Position numbers and translations under genes: made by a program | Shown here: positions 28,322-37,398 of the stretch, piece by piece | Numbering within the stretch: the stretch's first letter is position 1 | Layout of the letters: every line of letters begins with the position of its first letter | Notes under the pieces: model-generated | What the model saw: the letters and a program-made list of their open reading frames with translations, nothing else | What the model was told of the DNA's origin: nothing | The model's database searches: none | Origin: JAVBOW01 sp031549495 | GTDB lineage: Bacteria; Bacteroidota; Bacteroidia; Bacteroidales; Rikenellaceae | NCBI GenBank assembly: GCA_031549495.1 | Contig: JAVBPS010000016.1 | Coordinates: forward strand, 42,160 to 106,159 | DNA: 64,000 nucleotides | Direction: 5' to 3'

Positions 28322-30514
28322 ATGAACAGAACGACATTCATATTGATGGCCCTGTTTGTGGGCATGCTTTCATGCGCGGGCACAAAGGGGGAACGATTGC
28401 CCGAAGCCCCCGCCGCTCCCGGGCAACCGGCGCCGGCCGGGGTGTACACGCAGATCATCGATAAAATATGCGAGCAGCAGAAAGCCCCGATAGGAGACCT
28501 CGCCCCCCTGGATAAGATCGTACAGGGGTACTTGTCGGCGATGGCTTCCGACGGGAAATTCCCCGACATCGATTACAGCGACCGGTCGCGGACCAACTGG
28601 CAGCCGAGCACGCACCTGTACCACCTCACGCAAATGGCCCTGTGCTACACCATCCCCGCGAGCAGCCTGTACGGTGATCCGTCCCTGTACGATAAGATCG
28701 TAAAGGGATTGGAGGCGTGGAATGCGAGCAAACCCGCAAGCGCCAACTGGTGGTATAATCAAATCGACGCGCCGAGGACTTTAGTGCAGGTGTTGGTCCT
28801 GATGCGTTCGGGCGCCCGGGATGTTCCGCAGAGCCTGGAAGTCAGCCTGCTGAACCACGTAAAAAATACGGGGGGCGATCCCAGGGAGAGGACCGGGGCG
28901 AATAAAACCGACGTCGCGTTGCATTGGCTTTCGCGCGGTTGCCTGATGCAGGACGCCCAGGTGGTGGGCATCGCCGCCCAGGAGGCGTACAGCGTCCTGG
29001 AGATCACGACCAAAGAGGGGATACAAGACGACGGCTCTTATTTCCAACACGGCGAGCAGCTTTATATAGGCGGCTACGGGGAGGTCCTCGTCAAAACGGT
29101 GGTGGCTTTCGCCGATCTGACGATGGGCACTCCGTTTGCCATCCCGCAGGACAAAATCACGATCCTCCGCGATTTCGTGCTCGACACTTACCTCGGCGTG
29201 GTACGCGGGCAATATATTTTCTTCAATGTGGCCGGACGGGGCGTGAGCCGCAATAACGCGTTGAGCCAGGCCGGGTTCATCAAGAACCTGACGCGCCTGG
29301 CGGCGATCGACCCCGCCGCCGGCGCGCGTTACCTGCAGGCGGCCGAAAGGTTATCCGGCGCCCAACCCGCGGATTATGGCATTACCGCTTCGAACACGAA
29401 CTACTTCAGAGGGGACTACATGGTTCACCGCAGGCCGGGATTCTCGATCGGGGTAAGGATGGTCTCGCAGAGGACTTTCCGCAGCGAAGAGGGCAACGGT
29501 GAAAATACCAGGGGGTACTTCCTGTCCGACGGCTCGACCGATATCGCCCTTGTGGGGAACGAATACCAGAATATTTTCCCGACCTGGGATTGGGCGAAAA
29601 TCCCGGGGGTCACGTGTCCGGCCTTCACGGACATTCCCCGCATGGAGGCCAACTGGACACATCTCGGGGAATCGGCCTTTACCGGAGGGGTGTCGGACGG
29701 GATTTACGGCGCCGCCGCGTATCGGATGAACAACCGGGAAGACGGGGTGAATACCGCCGCCCGGAAATCATGGTTCATGTTCGACAGGGAGGTGGTCTGC
29801 CTGGGAAGCGGCATTGGTTCGTCGTCGGGACTCGACGTGAACACCACCCTGAACCAATGCTTCCTGAGCGGCGCCCCCACCGTGGGGAGCGCAGCGGGGG
29901 TAAGCCAGGTAGCCAAAGGCGAAACCCGGACAGGGGACGACATCGACTGGGTTTACCATAACAAGGTCGGTTACTTCTTCCCGCAGGGCGGTACGGTCGC
30001 GGTGACTGGGCAAACCCGGACGGGTAAATGGAGCGACATCAACAACACCCAGTCCACGTCCACCACCTACAAGGAGGTATTCACCCTGTGGCTGGAACAC
30101 GGCAGCAATCCCACGGACGCGGCCTATGCCTATATCGTCGCCCCCAACCTGGCCAACGTGACCGAAGTGACGGCATACCGCAAGGCGGACAACATCCGGG
30201 TGCTTTCCAATACCGCCAACGTGCAGGCCGTGCTCGATAAACGATCGGGTATCCTGCAGGCGGTTTTCTATTCACCGGGGACATTGGAGCAGGACGGCAT
30301 CCGGGTCGGCGTGGACAACGCGTGTATCGTGATGATCCGCAACGTGACCTCGCGCAACCCCCTTATATATGTATCGGACCCCTCCCATAAAGGCATTGCC
30401 GTCAACGTCGACGTGAAAATGGACGGAAAAACCTTTAAAACGGAAACGTTCTCTTTCGACAGCGGCCCCGCCGAGGGCGGGAAAACCCGGTCATCTCAGT
30501 TAAAAACCAATTAA
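28322..30514 (+). CDS. Polysaccharide lyase family 8 (hyaluronate/chondroitin-lyase type)
   Basis: A 730-residue lipoprotein (MNRTTFILMALFVGMLSC, Cys18) of family PL8, which cleaves uronic-acid polymers by beta-elimination to leave a 4,5-unsaturated uronate. The catalytic set is in place: Asn194 (TGANKTD), His243 and Tyr252 (SYFQHGEQLYIGGYG), Arg306 and Arg310 (RGVSRNN), with spacing matching characterised hyaluronate and chondroitin AC lyases. A Trp/Asn subsite motif (NWWYNQ, 142-147) lies near the start and a Glu-containing NGENTRG loop near 391. ATG 28322 is chosen because it starts the lipoprotein signal; the ATG at 28301 overlaps the previous stop but adds seven awkward residues. The true substrate (hyaluronan, chondroitin, xanthan or other) is open. 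Confidence 0.93.
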   Translation: MNRTTFILMALFVGMLSCAGTKGERLPEAPAAPGQPAPAGVYTQIIDKICEQQKAPIGDLAPLDKIVQGYLSAMASDGKFPDIDYSDRSRTNWQPSTHLYHLTQMALCYTIPASSLYGDPSLYDKIVKGLEAWNASKPASANWWYNQIDAPRTLVQVLVLMRSGARDVPQSLEVSLLNHVKNTGGDPRERTGANKTDVALHWLSRGCLMQDAQVVGIAAQEAYSVLEITTKEGIQDDGSYFQHGEQLYIGGYGEVLVKTVVAFADLTMGTPFAIPQDKITILRDFVLDTYLGVVRGQYIFFNVAGRGVSRNNALSQAGFIKNLTRLAAIDPAAGARYLQAAERLSGAQPADYGITASNTNYFRGDYMVHRRPGFSIGVRMVSQRTFRSEEGNGENTRGYFLSDGSTDIALVGNEYQNIFPTWDWAKIPGVTCPAFTDIPRMEANWTHLGESAFTGGVSDGIYGAAAYRMNNREDGVNTAARKSWFMFDREVVCLGSGIGSSSGLDVNTTLNQCFLSGAPTVGSAAGVSQVAKGETRTGDDIDWVYHNKVGYFFPQGGTVAVTGQTRTGKWSDINNTQSTSTTYKEVFTLWLEHGSNPTDAAYAYIVAPNLANVTEVTAYRKADNIRVLSNTANVQAVLDKRSGILQAVFYSPGTLEQDGIRVGVDNACIVMIRNVTSRNPLIYVSDPSHKGIAVNVDVKMDGKTFKTETFSFDSGPAEGGKTRSSQLKTN

Positions 30515-30534
30515 CCGGCTAAAAATTCAAGGGA

Positions 30535-31656
30535 ATGACTAAAAAATTGATCGTAGCATCGGCGTTATCCCTCGTTCTGGGGCTGCAATCATGCAGCAAA
30601 AGCGATGATAACGACATACAGAAGGTTCCGGTTACCGCAATAGAACTCACCGATCACGCCCAGGACGAGGCGTACACCCTCTATGTGGGCAGGGAAAATT
30701 ACGTACGGGTCAACGTTTTGCCCCACAGCGTGTACGCCGACAGGCACGTACTGTTCTCCAGCAGCGACGAGCGGTTGTTCAAGGTGGATAACCAGGGGAT
30801 TTACCGGGGGCGGTTGACGGGCCTCAAAGAAGGCGTGGGCGAGGTGATCATAGAATCCCTCGACGGCTCCGGAATACGCATTACGGCCCCGGTCAACGTC
30901 ATACCGGTACTGATGACGGAATTGAAAATCTCCAACGCGGTCGGCACGACCATCAAGGTGCCCGTTTTCCGGACGGCGGAGATCAAGATCGGGATATTGC
31001 CCGCGGACGCGACCTATAAGGATTTCAAGCTGACCAGCGGCGACGAGAGCGTATTCACCGTGAACCGCTCCGATCCGGATAAGATCCTTTTGGAGGGCAA
31101 AAACCTGGGGGCCTCGACCCTTACCCTTGAGGCTCTGGACGGCTCGGGGCTTTCCGAAACATACAATGTCGAGGTGGAGGGTGTTTACGATGCCCTCAGC
31201 AGAACCGGATGGACGGCATCGGCCAAGGATATCTTCAGCGCCAGTTTCCCCGCCCACCTTGTGATCGACGGCATACAGGCGAACAGTTGGGTCGCCCGCA
31301 CGGAGCTTCCCGGATGGTTGATGGTGGATATGCAGGCGGTGAAGGACGTGGACAGGATATTATGCGAGTCGCGCTATGCGAACAACGTCTACCACACAAA
31401 AACCATCGAGGTGTATGTCAGCGACAAGGATGTGTCGGGTATAGCGTATGACGACGTTTCATTCGTCAAAGTGGGTACGGCCGAATTCGGGACTTCCGCG
31501 GCCGACTACGTCCATGCCCGCAATGTCGACATCGTCCCCACGATAAGGGCGCGGCATATCAAGATCCTGGTCACTGAAAGTAACGTAAGGTATTCGACCA
31601 CGCAACGGTATGAGATGGGACTTTCCAATGTGCAACCGTATGTGCTTCAGCGATAG
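30535..31656 (+). CDS. Lipoprotein with Ig-like repeats and discoidin-like C-terminal domain
   Basis: A 373-residue lipoprotein (MTKKLIVASALSLVLGLQSC, Cys20). Two bacterial Ig-like (Big_2-type) repeats occupy about residues 38-128 and 133-222; each ends with a TLEALDGSG or IIESLDGSG turn. The C-terminal 150 residues look like an F5/8 type C (discoidin) domain: HLVIDGIQANSWVA near the start and DIVPTIRARHIKILV near the end. It is a likely extracellular binding protein for the PUL-2 glycan. It lies between PL8 and the regulator gene, before a strong terminator. Confidence 0.78.
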   Translation: MTKKLIVASALSLVLGLQSCSKSDDNDIQKVPVTAIELTDHAQDEAYTLYVGRENYVRVNVLPHSVYADRHVLFSSSDERLFKVDNQGIYRGRLTGLKEGVGEVIIESLDGSGIRITAPVNVIPVLMTELKISNAVGTTIKVPVFRTAEIKIGILPADATYKDFKLTSGDESVFTVNRSDPDKILLEGKNLGASTLTLEALDGSGLSETYNVEVEGVYDALSRTGWTASAKDIFSASFPAHLVIDGIQANSWVARTELPGWLMVDMQAVKDVDRILCESRYANNVYHTKTIEVYVSDKDVSGIAYDDVSFVKVGTAEFGTSAADYVHARNVDIVPTIRARHIKILVTESNVRYSTTQRYEMGLSNVQPYVLQR

Positions 31657-31677
31657 GATATAAAATCCATACTGTTT

Positions 31678-31730
31678 CCCCGGACATCCCCTGCCTGCCG
31701 GGCAGGATGATGTCCGGGGAAATTTTTTAT
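31678..31730 (+). terminator. Rho-independent terminator ending the PUL-2 structural operon
   Basis: An 11-bp perfect stem, CCCCGGACATC/GATGTCCGGGG (31678-31688 with 31709-31719), encloses a second stem CCTGCC/GGCAGG and is followed by AAATTTTTT. It closes the GH95-to-discoidin gene run and directly abuts the promoter of the regulator gene. Confidence 0.9.
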
Positions 31731-31737
31731 ATATTTG
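31730..31737 (+). promoter_or_regulatory. -7 promoter box of the hybrid regulator gene
   Basis: TATATTTG matches TAnnTTTG and predicts a leader of about 36 nt before ATG 31777. It overlaps the end of the preceding terminator's T-run. No -33 motif is apparent in the terminator stem upstream. Confidence 0.6.
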
Positions 31738-31776
31738 TCAGGACAGTGCACTAACCCGGATTTATCGAGCAGGACC

Positions 31777-34700
31777 ATGAAAAAGTCGTTAATTATTCCT
31801 TTGCTGCTACTTATATGTGGATCCGCTTTGGCTAAGGATATCATTTTCCGTTCGCTCTCCACCCAGGACGGGCTTCTCCACACCTATGTGAACGATCTGT
31901 ATCAGGACGAGAACGGAATGATATGGATCGGCACGTACAAGGGACTGAATCGTTATGACGGAAGCAATATCCTTAACTTCAAATACTTCGAAGACACGTT
32001 CAACCGCAAATACCCGAGTTATGTGTTGTCCGTGTGCGGAAACAGGGACGGGAAAGTGTTCGTCGCATACAACCACATCCTGATCCAATACGACATCCGC
32101 AGGGACCGGTTCGACGTCTTGCTCGAATCGGCGAACATCACGACGTTATTTTACAAGCACAAACTGTATATCGGCAAGGAGAATAAGATCTTTACCTATG
32201 ACGACACCCGCGAGACGTTCGATTTGGCCTACGTCTTTCCCGATCCCTCGCTGAAGATCATGAAGATCTATGTCGACGGGGCGGGCCGCGTATGGACGGG
32301 CACCAACAAGGGGCTTTACAGGCAGGATAACGGCGACGGAGCGCCGAAGCCGGTCATCGATTCCGGGATCATCTCCTATATATACGAAGCCTCGGACGGA
32401 TATTTCTGGATAGGAAGCTGGGAAGAAGGACTTTACAGGCTCGATGGGGAGATAAGGCGGTTTACCCACGACCCGAACGACGCGGGGAGTATCTCGTCCA
32501 ATTTCGTGCGGTGTATCTGCGAGAGCGGCACCGGCGATCTGCTGGTGGGTACGATCCGGGGGTTGAACAGCCTGGATATGGCCACCGGCCGGTTTACCAA
32601 ATACACCGAAGGCGCCGCGGCCGGCCAGATGACCAGTTCTTCGGTCTGGAGCCTGCTGAAAGACCATCAGGGGACCATCTGGGCGGGGACCTATTTCGGC
32701 GGGCTGAATTATTTCAATCCGCGGTATGAGATCTTCACCTATTATACCGCCTCGGCCGACCCGGGCCATGGATTGAGTTCGCCGATCGTCGGCCGGATGC
32801 TCAAGGATGAGCGCGGCCGGCTGTGGATATGCACCGAAGGCGGCGGGGTGACGGTGTACGATCCGGCGAGCGGCAAATACGAATGGTATAAGGCGACGGC
32901 GTCGAAGAACAGCATCTCGCATAACAATGTCAAATCGATCTATTACGATCGACCGGGGCAGGTCGTCTGGTTGGGTACGCACCTGGGCGGATTGAATAAG
33001 CTCGAATTACGGAGCGGGAAGTTCACGCATTACACCCATGTGCCGGGGGATTCAACCTCCTTACCCGGCAATATCGTCCGGCAGGTGATCCCTTACGGCG
33101 ACGACCTTGTCGTGGCCACGCAGAACGGGCTGTGCCTGTTCGATCCCGGGTCGGGCAAATGCGAGCGGCTTTTTACGGACGAAAACCTCGGCCAGCCGCA
33201 GCAAATAGCCGATGTTTTCATCGACCGCGATGCGACGCTCTGGTTCGCCCTGACCGGCTACGGGGTGTATTCCTACCATTTCGGCACCGGGCGGTTGCGC
33301 CATTTCAATTATGAACCGGGGCGGCAGAATAGCATCAGCGACAACATGGTCAACAGCATCTACCAGGACCGGGAGGGCTATATCTGGTTCTCGACCTCGA
33401 ATAAAGGGCTGGACCGGTACGATCCCACGTCGGGTGAGTTCCGCAATTACAGCTCGGCCGATTACAATTTAATGAGCGACTGCGTGTACCAGGTTGGTGA
33501 ATCCGCCGTCACAGGCACGATGTACCTGATCACGGACGTCAATTTCGCCAGCTTCGACAAGCAGAAGCAGATCTTCCATAACTACACCAACATCCCGTTC
33601 CACGACATGAACGATAACGCGATGTTCATCGATCGGACGGGGAGGATATTCCTGGGGGGACTGAAAGGCATGATCTCTTTCCCCGAGGATGCGCTTACCG
33701 ACGTGCGGGAACCGTACGGCATCCTGCTCAGCCGCCTTACCGTGGACGGTGCGGCCGTCAAAACGGGGGATCGGAAAAAGATCCTGGAGAAACCGCTGTT
33801 CATGAACGATAAGGTGTCGTTTCGGTGCCGGCACTCCTTCAACATCGATTTCCTGGTCACGGACTACATCAATTCCGGCAGGAAAGATATCGAATACCGG
33901 CTTGAAGGGTTCTCCGACAGCTGGGTGAAGGCGGACGGTTACAACAGGATCACCTACACCAACCTGAACCCGGATACGTACAACCTCGTGGTCCGGTCCG
34001 TTTCCCCTACGGGCGAGATCGAAGCCCAGGCCTGCGTCGGAATAAAACTGCTCCCGCCATTCTATAAAACGACGTTGGCCTACCTGCTATATTTCCTGGT
34101 CGCTCTGGGCATCGTTTATTTTATTTTCCGCTCTTACATCAACCGCATACGCCTGCAGGAATCGTTGCGCTACGAAAGGCAACGCAGTAAAGACCGGGAA
34201 GAGCTCAATCAATCGAAACTCGATTTTTTCACGAGCGTCTCGCATGAGATACGAACCCCGCTGACCATCATCCTGGGACAGATCGACGCCATACTGAACA
34301 ACGAGCAGCCGACCGCCCGGGTAAGCAGGAAACTCAAATCGATGAAAAATGTGAGCGGGCACCTCCATGACCTTATTTCCGAATTGCTCGACTTTAAAAA
34401 GCAGGAGCATGGGCTGATGAAGCTGAAGATCTCTGAAAACGATATGGTCGGCTTATGTGCCGGGATCTATTCGATCTATAACGAGTATGCCGTCTCTAAA
34501 GGGATCCGGTTCACCCTCGTCGTCCCGGATCACGCCGTCATGCTGTGGTGCGATTCCGGCAAGCTGGCCAAGGTGATTAACAATATCCTGTCGAACGCCT
34601 TTAAGCACACACCGCCGGGCGGGGATATATCGATGAGCGTTTGCGAGTCGCCGGATACGGTCACCGTCAGTATCCGGGATAGCGGGAGCGGTATCGACGT

Positions 34701-35769
34701 CGGCGAATTGGATATGATATTCGAGAATTTCTATCAGACCGACGAAGCGAAATCCGGCAGCGGTATGGGGCTCGCCATAGCCAAGAACATCATCGACCTG
34801 CATAACGGCAGCATCGGGGTGGAAAGCCGGAAGGGGGAGGGAAGTCTTTTTAATGTGACGCTCAGGAAAGGGATGTCGCATTTTGACAGCGCGAATGTTA
34901 TAAACTCGCAGACGACCGCCGCGCAGCCGGCCTCCGGGGAGAGCGTTACGACCGATGAAGAACTCGATATCGAGGCCGTTAAAGCCATCGGGGCCGTTTC
35001 AGAACGCGTAAAGATCCTGTTGGTGGAGGACAACGAGTACGTTCTCGAATTGCTTGGGGATATATTTTCGCATTTATACACCGTCGTTACAGCCAGGGAC
35101 GGAGAACAGGGGGTGGCTAAGGCCATGGAGGAGATGCCCGATATGATCGTAAGCGATGTGGTCATGCCCAATATGAGCGGTATCGAGCTGTGCCGCCGGA
35201 TCAAGTCGAATCTTGAGACGAGCCATATCCCGGTCATCCTGCTCACGGCCAGGGAGGGGATCGAACATACGCTGGAAGGCTTGGAGGCAAGGGCTGACGA
35301 CTATATTGTCAAGCCGTTCAATATGAGTGTATTGATCCGCAAATGCAATAATCTGATCAATGAACGCATCCGACTGAAAGAGAAATTCGGCAAACAACCG
35401 GACGTATCGGTCAGCGTGCTTGCGATGAATAAGATGGATAAGGATTTTATCGATAAGATTACCGGCATCATTGAACAGAACCTCCTTGATCCCGATTTCA
35501 ATGTGGACGACCTGGCCATGCGGGCCGGGGTGGCCCGCACGAATGTTTACAATAAAGTCAAGGCCATCACGGGCCTTACGCCCAATAAGTTTATCCTGAC
35601 CACGAAACTCAAAAAAGGAGCGTTCATGTTGCGTAATCATCCCGGGATGTCGATCTCGGAGATCTCTTATGTCGTCGGGTTCGCCACGCCGAGATATTTC
35701 AGCCAGTGTTTCCGCGAAAATTACAATGTGACCCCGAAACAGTATCGCAGCGACGCCAATAAACCGTAG
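31777..35769 (+). CDS. Hybrid two-component system regulator (HTCS) of PUL-2
   Basis: A 1330-residue one-protein sensor-regulator. Signal peptide (MKKSLIIPLLLLICGSALA), periplasmic sensor with two-component propeller repeats (first WIGTYKGLNRYDG), a Y_Y_Y domain about 690-760, membrane helix about 766-786, HisKA with phospho-acceptor His823 in SVSHEIRTPL, and HATPase with NNILSNAFKHTPPG and GSGMGLAIAKN. A receiver domain with Asp1127 in MIVSDVVMPN and a C-terminal AraC-type DNA-binding domain follow. It should bind a breakdown oligosaccharide in the periplasm and activate PUL-2. ATG 31777 gives the signal peptide; an upstream in-frame TTG at 31735 overlaps the -7 box. All key residues appear intact. 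Confidence 0.96.
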   Translation: MKKSLIIPLLLLICGSALAKDIIFRSLSTQDGLLHTYVNDLYQDENGMIWIGTYKGLNRYDGSNILNFKYFEDTFNRKYPSYVLSVCGNRDGKVFVAYNHILIQYDIRRDRFDVLLESANITTLFYKHKLYIGKENKIFTYDDTRETFDLAYVFPDPSLKIMKIYVDGAGRVWTGTNKGLYRQDNGDGAPKPVIDSGIISYIYEASDGYFWIGSWEEGLYRLDGEIRRFTHDPNDAGSISSNFVRCICESGTGDLLVGTIRGLNSLDMATGRFTKYTEGAAAGQMTSSSVWSLLKDHQGTIWAGTYFGGLNYFNPRYEIFTYYTASADPGHGLSSPIVGRMLKDERGRLWICTEGGGVTVYDPASGKYEWYKATASKNSISHNNVKSIYYDRPGQVVWLGTHLGGLNKLELRSGKFTHYTHVPGDSTSLPGNIVRQVIPYGDDLVVATQNGLCLFDPGSGKCERLFTDENLGQPQQIADVFIDRDATLWFALTGYGVYSYHFGTGRLRHFNYEPGRQNSISDNMVNSIYQDREGYIWFSTSNKGLDRYDPTSGEFRNYSSADYNLMSDCVYQVGESAVTGTMYLITDVNFASFDKQKQIFHNYTNIPFHDMNDNAMFIDRTGRIFLGGLKGMISFPEDALTDVREPYGILLSRLTVDGAAVKTGDRKKILEKPLFMNDKVSFRCRHSFNIDFLVTDYINSGRKDIEYRLEGFSDSWVKADGYNRITYTNLNPDTYNLVVRSVSPTGEIEAQACVGIKLLPPFYKTTLAYLLYFLVALGIVYFIFRSYINRIRLQESLRYERQRSKDREELNQSKLDFFTSVSHEIRTPLTIILGQIDAILNNEQPTARVSRKLKSMKNVSGHLHDLISELLDFKKQEHGLMKLKISENDMVGLCAGIYSIYNEYAVSKGIRFTLVVPDHAVMLWCDSGKLAKVINNILSNAFKHTPPGGDISMSVCESPDTVTVSIRDSGSGIDVGELDMIFENFYQTDEAKSGSGMGLAIAKNIIDLHNGSIGVESRKGEGSLFNVTLRKGMSHFDSANVINSQTTAAQPASGESVTTDEELDIEAVKAIGAVSERVKILLVEDNEYVLELLGDIFSHLYTVVTARDGEQGVAKAMEEMPDMIVSDVVMPNMSGIELCRRIKSNLETSHIPVILLTAREGIEHTLEGLEARADDYIVKPFNMSVLIRKCNNLINERIRLKEKFGKQPDVSVSVLAMNKMDKDFIDKITGIIEQNLLDPDFNVDDLAMRAGVARTNVYNKVKAITGLTPNKFILTTKLKKGAFMLRNHPGMSISEISYVVGFATPRYFSQCFRENYNVTPKQYRSDANKP

Positions 35770-35828
35770 TTGTATTATTTTGGCCCTAAAATGAACAAAT
35801 GGCTCCGGCCGCGGCGGGCTTAATGGGA

Positions 35829-35836
35829 TATATTTG
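35829..35836 (+). promoter_or_regulatory. -7 promoter box of the GH88 gene
   Basis: TATATTTG matches TAnnTTTG; transcription would begin about 20 nt before ATG 35860. This suggests GH88 is expressed separately from the regulator gene that precedes it. Confidence 0.55.
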
Positions 35837-35859
35837 TCTTTAAGTAATCCTGTTAATCA

Positions 35860-37071
35860 ATGAATCGACCTATGAGATCCCTCTTTGGAGTTTTTCTGTT
35901 TTTTTCATGCTCCCTCACCCTGCTGTGCGGATGCGGGCCACGGCCATCCGATCCCACGCAAAAGGATATAGAAATAATAACCGATCACCTGCGGCGGCAG
36001 ACAGACCTGATCGAAAAGTCCGGAAAGATACTCAACCCCCGGACCGTGGATAGCTGCGGGCAGATCCTCTACGTTCCGATCGAGGATTGGACGAGCGGTT
36101 TTTTCCCGGGTACGTTATGGTATGCCTATGCCCTGACCGGCGACGAGGGCTGGATTCCCTGCGCCCGGAAATATACGGAAGCCCTCGACTCGGTCAAGTG
36201 TCTGACCTGGCACCATGATGTCGGCTTTATGATCGGGTGCAGTTACCTGACCGGATACAGGCTGAAGAGTAATCCGGCCTACATCGATGTGATCGTCAAA
36301 ACGGCCGAATCCCTTTCCACGCGTTTCCGGCCCGGGGCGGGGATCATACAATCGTGGAACGTCGACCGCGGATGGCAGGCTGAAAGGGGTTGGGAGTGCC
36401 CCGTGATCATCGATAATATGATGAACCTCGAGTTGTTGTTCGAAGCCACGAGGTTTTCCGGGGATTCCACATTCCATAAGATCGCCGTAAGCCATGCGGA
36501 CGTGACCATGAAACACCATTTCCGGCCGGATTACAGTTGCTACCACGTCATCGACTACGATCCCCTCACAGGTGCCGTCAGAAACAAGCATACGGCCCAG
36601 GGCTACGCCCACGAATCGGCGTGGGCCAGAGGCCAGGCGTGGGCGCTGTACGGTTATGTGATGTGCTACAGGTATACCGCGGATCGGAGATATCTGGATC
36701 AGGCCGCACATATATACAATTTCATCTTCACCCATAAAAACCTGCCTGCAGACCTTGTCCCCTACTGGGATTTTGACGCCCCGGGTATCCCTGACGAGCC
36801 GAGGGATGTTTCTGCGGCTGCGATTATTGCATCCGCCCTTTATGAGTTCGAGGATTACGCCCCGGGGGCCGGATATAAAAGCACCGCGGATAAAATAGTG
36901 GAGAGCCTCTCCTCTGAATCCTATCTTGCCGGGCCGGGCACCAACGGCAATTTTATCCTGATGCATGCCGTCGGCAGTATCCCGCACGGACATGAAATCG
37001 ACACCCCGATCAACTATGCGGATTACTATTTCCTCGAGGCATTGGTCAGACGAAAGAATTCGGATAAATAA
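35860..37071 (+). CDS. GH88 family unsaturated glucuronyl hydrolase
   Basis: A 403-residue GH88 enzyme that hydrates and removes the 4,5-unsaturated uronate left by lyases, here presumably the PL8 product. Probable catalytic acids are Asp120 (HHDVGFM) and Asp186 (IIDNMMNL); WARGQAWALYGY and the C-terminal INYADYYFLEAL are family blocks. The N-terminus looks like a lipoprotein signal (lipid site about Cys25, LLCGC); Met1 or Met5 may be the start. Its presence with PL8 makes a uronic-acid polymer the best guess for PUL-2. It is the last gene before repeat copy 2. Confidence 0.94.
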   Translation: MNRPMRSLFGVFLFFSCSLTLLCGCGPRPSDPTQKDIEIITDHLRRQTDLIEKSGKILNPRTVDSCGQILYVPIEDWTSGFFPGTLWYAYALTGDEGWIPCARKYTEALDSVKCLTWHHDVGFMIGCSYLTGYRLKSNPAYIDVIVKTAESLSTRFRPGAGIIQSWNVDRGWQAERGWECPVIIDNMMNLELLFEATRFSGDSTFHKIAVSHADVTMKHHFRPDYSCYHVIDYDPLTGAVRNKHTAQGYAHESAWARGQAWALYGYVMCYRYTADRRYLDQAAHIYNFIFTHKNLPADLVPYWDFDAPGIPDEPRDVSAAAIIASALYEFEDYAPGAGYKSTADKIVESLSSESYLAGPGTNGNFILMHAVGSIPHGHEIDTPINYADYYFLEALVRRKNSDK

Positions 37072-37090
37072 TGCAAATTGCAGGCAAATG

Positions 37091-37227
37091 GAAAAGCAAG
37101 AGGGTTATGACGACAGTCATAACCCTCTGATTTTCTTAGTGACACCATCAGGACTCAAACCTGAAACCTTCTGAACAGTAGTCAAATGATTTGGATTTAC
37201 TTTGATTTTCGTTGGGTTTAGTTATGT
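37091..37227 (-). repeat. PUL-border repeat copy 2: tRNA-like 3' half plus hairpin
   Basis: This copy lies between PUL-2 and PUL-3. On the minus strand the T-arm is TCAGG-TTTGAGT-CCTGA joined to TGGTGTC, then ACTA. The adjoining hairpin is a perfect 13-bp stem, AGAGGGTTATGAC/GTCATAACCCTCT (37099-37111 with 37116-37128). Its loop, GACA on the plus strand, is the exact reverse complement of the copy 1 loop (TGTC). T-rich flanks on both sides allow a bidirectional terminator for GH88 and for minus-strand transcription. Confidence 0.78.
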
Positions 37228-37398
37228 TGCTAAAAGTGTTAAAATCAATGACAAATATGAAAACATTTTTCTGCTTGTTTCGCTGATTATCTCCGAATCC
37301 CTGTGTTTGTGTGCAATAGTACTTCCGGTATTCATGGGTATCGTGCAACCCGGCGCCAGGTTGCGAAGACCTGACGCCGGGCAGACGTTCGCTACGTT
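37228..37398. other. Rest of the PUL-2/PUL-3 gap with a hairpin after the GH18-like gene
   Basis: The 327-bp gap 37072-37398 has no gene. Beyond repeat copy 2 there is a 13-bp hairpin with one mismatch, CCCGGCGCCAGGT/ACCTGACGCCGGG (37349-37381), 18 bp from the stop of the minus-strand gene. It lacks a T-run, so it could be an mRNA-protecting 3' structure. A GTGTTTGTGTGCAATAG stretch at 37303-37319 echoes the one beside copy 1. Confidence 0.5.

Noticed and set aside
37349..37381. Rho-independent terminator after the PUL-3 operon
   Set aside because: The hairpin is strong but has no T-run on either strand, so terminator is not claimed.
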